Assembly: GCA_020723785.1 (NCBI GenBank)
Contig: DYIH01000111.1
Span: 1 to 5,869 of the forward strand
Source of the DNA: Thermaerobacter marianensis
GTDB lineage: Bacteria > Bacillota > Sulfobacillia > DYIH01
Direction: 5' to 3'
Length of the DNA stretch: 5,869 nucleotides
Both the position numbers and the translations under genes were made by a program. Under the pieces are notes generated by a model. The model searched no databases. It was not told the origin of the DNA and worked only from the letters and a program-made list of their open reading frames with translations. Below, piece after piece: positions 5,273-5,869 of the stretch; positions within the stretch are counted from its first letter, which is position 1, and each line of letters opens with the position of its first letter.

Positions 5273-5869
5273 GTGCCCGCCAATCAGATCACCACCTACG
5301 ACGAAACACAGATCCAGGTCCTCGAAGGGCTGGAGGCGGTGCGCCGCCGCCCGGGCATGTACATCGGGTCCACGGGCGCCCGCGGCCTGCACCACCTGGT
5401 CTACGAGGTTGTCGACAACAGCGTCGACGAAGCCCTGGCCGGCTACTGCACCCAGATCAACGTGATCATCCACCGGGACAACAGCATCACCGTCGTCGAC
5501 AACGGCCGCGGCATACCCGTCGGCATCCATCCCAAGGTGGGGCGCCCCGCGCTCGAAGTGGCCCTGACCATGCTCCACGCCGGCGGCAAGTTCGACGGCG
5601 CGGGCTACAAGGTGAGCGGCGGCCTCCACGGCGTCGGCGTCTCGGTCGTCAACGCCCTCTCCGAGTGGCTGGTGGCGGAGGTGCGCCGGGAAGGGGGCTA
5701 CTTCCGCCAGCGCTACGCCCGCGGCAAGCCGGTCACGGAGCTGGAGCGGGTGGGCGACGCCGCCGGCACCGGCACCACCATCTCCTTCAAGCCTGACGCG
5801 GAGATATTCGAGGAGACGGACTTCAAGTACGAGGTGCTGGCCCAGCGCCTGCGCGAACTCGCCTTTCTG
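5273..5869 (+). CDS. gyrB: DNA gyrase subunit B, N-terminal part (cut by the window end)
   Basis: GyrB is the ATPase subunit of gyrase, which introduces negative supercoils ahead of forks. Only the first 199 codons are visible of a protein usually about 635-650 residues long in Bacillota. They cover most of the GHKL ATPase domain: EVVDNSVDEALAG with catalytic E45 and Mg-binding N49, DNGRGIP at 76-82, the GGLHGVGVS ATP-lid motif at 116-124, and GTGTT at 165-169. The opening LEGLEAVRRRPGMYIGST is the standard GyrB start. GTG 5273 is chosen from the ribosome binding site at 5258-5265 and the family's usual short lead before this motif. ParE shares these motifs, but the position after recF and remB indicates GyrB. 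The frame is still open at the last base, as expected for truncation rather than damage. Confidence 0.95.
   Translation, partial: MPANQITTYDETQIQVLEGLEAVRRRPGMYIGSTGARGLHHLVYEVVDNSVDEALAGYCTQINVIIHRDNSITVVDNGRGIPVGIHPKVGRPALEVALTMLHAGGKFDGAGYKVSGGLHGVGVSVVNALSEWLVAEVRREGGYFRQRYARGKPVTELERVGDAAGTGTTISFKPDAEIFEETDFKYEVLAQRLRELAFL

Overview
The window carries the chromosomal replication-origin locus of a GC-rich Bacillota (Firmicutes). The order dnaA, oriC-type intergenic region, dnaN, S4-domain gene (yaaA), recF, DUF721 gene, remB (yaaB/DUF370), gyrB, all on the + strand, is the classic Bacillus/Clostridia origin gene order. A DUF721 gene between recF and remB, high GC and frequent GTG/TTG starts point to a deep-branching clostridial lineage (Peptococcia/Desulfotomaculia/Moorella-like). 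That placement is inference from gene order and protein style; no species is claimed.

Layout. Positions 1-280 are the dnaA leader: no gene, an AT-rich patch at about 52-90 with a 10-bp palindrome, and a perfect 8-bp hairpin at 193-214. dnaA (281-1636) encodes the complete initiator. The 241-bp gap 1637-1877 is the probable oriC. It holds one perfect DnaA box, two to three near-consensus boxes in opposed orientations, an 11-bp tandem repeat of weak box-like sites just after dnaA, and a trinucleotide run resembling a DnaA-trio unwinding element next to a candidate dnaN promoter. dnaN (1878-3005) encodes the sliding clamp. yaaA overlaps the end of dnaN by 4 nt, and recF overlaps yaaA by 14 nt. 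The DUF721/DciA-like gene starts 4 nt after recF (or overlaps it, if an upstream TTG is used), remB follows after 6 nt, and gyrB begins after a 76-nt spacer and runs off the window end.

The genes work together in chromosome duplication: DnaA opens the origin, the DUF721 protein is a candidate helicase-loading factor, DnaN tethers the polymerase, RecF acts at gaps and stalled forks, and GyrB supplies the ATPase of gyrase. The tight spacing and overlaps from dnaN to remB suggest one translationally coupled operon. RemB is a DNA-binding regulator that commonly resides here.

I see no mobile element, CRISPR, tRNA, rRNA or foreign insertion. The window is a core-genome region. The points most worth checking are the fine structure of the origin and the cysteine-rich tail of the DUF721 protein.
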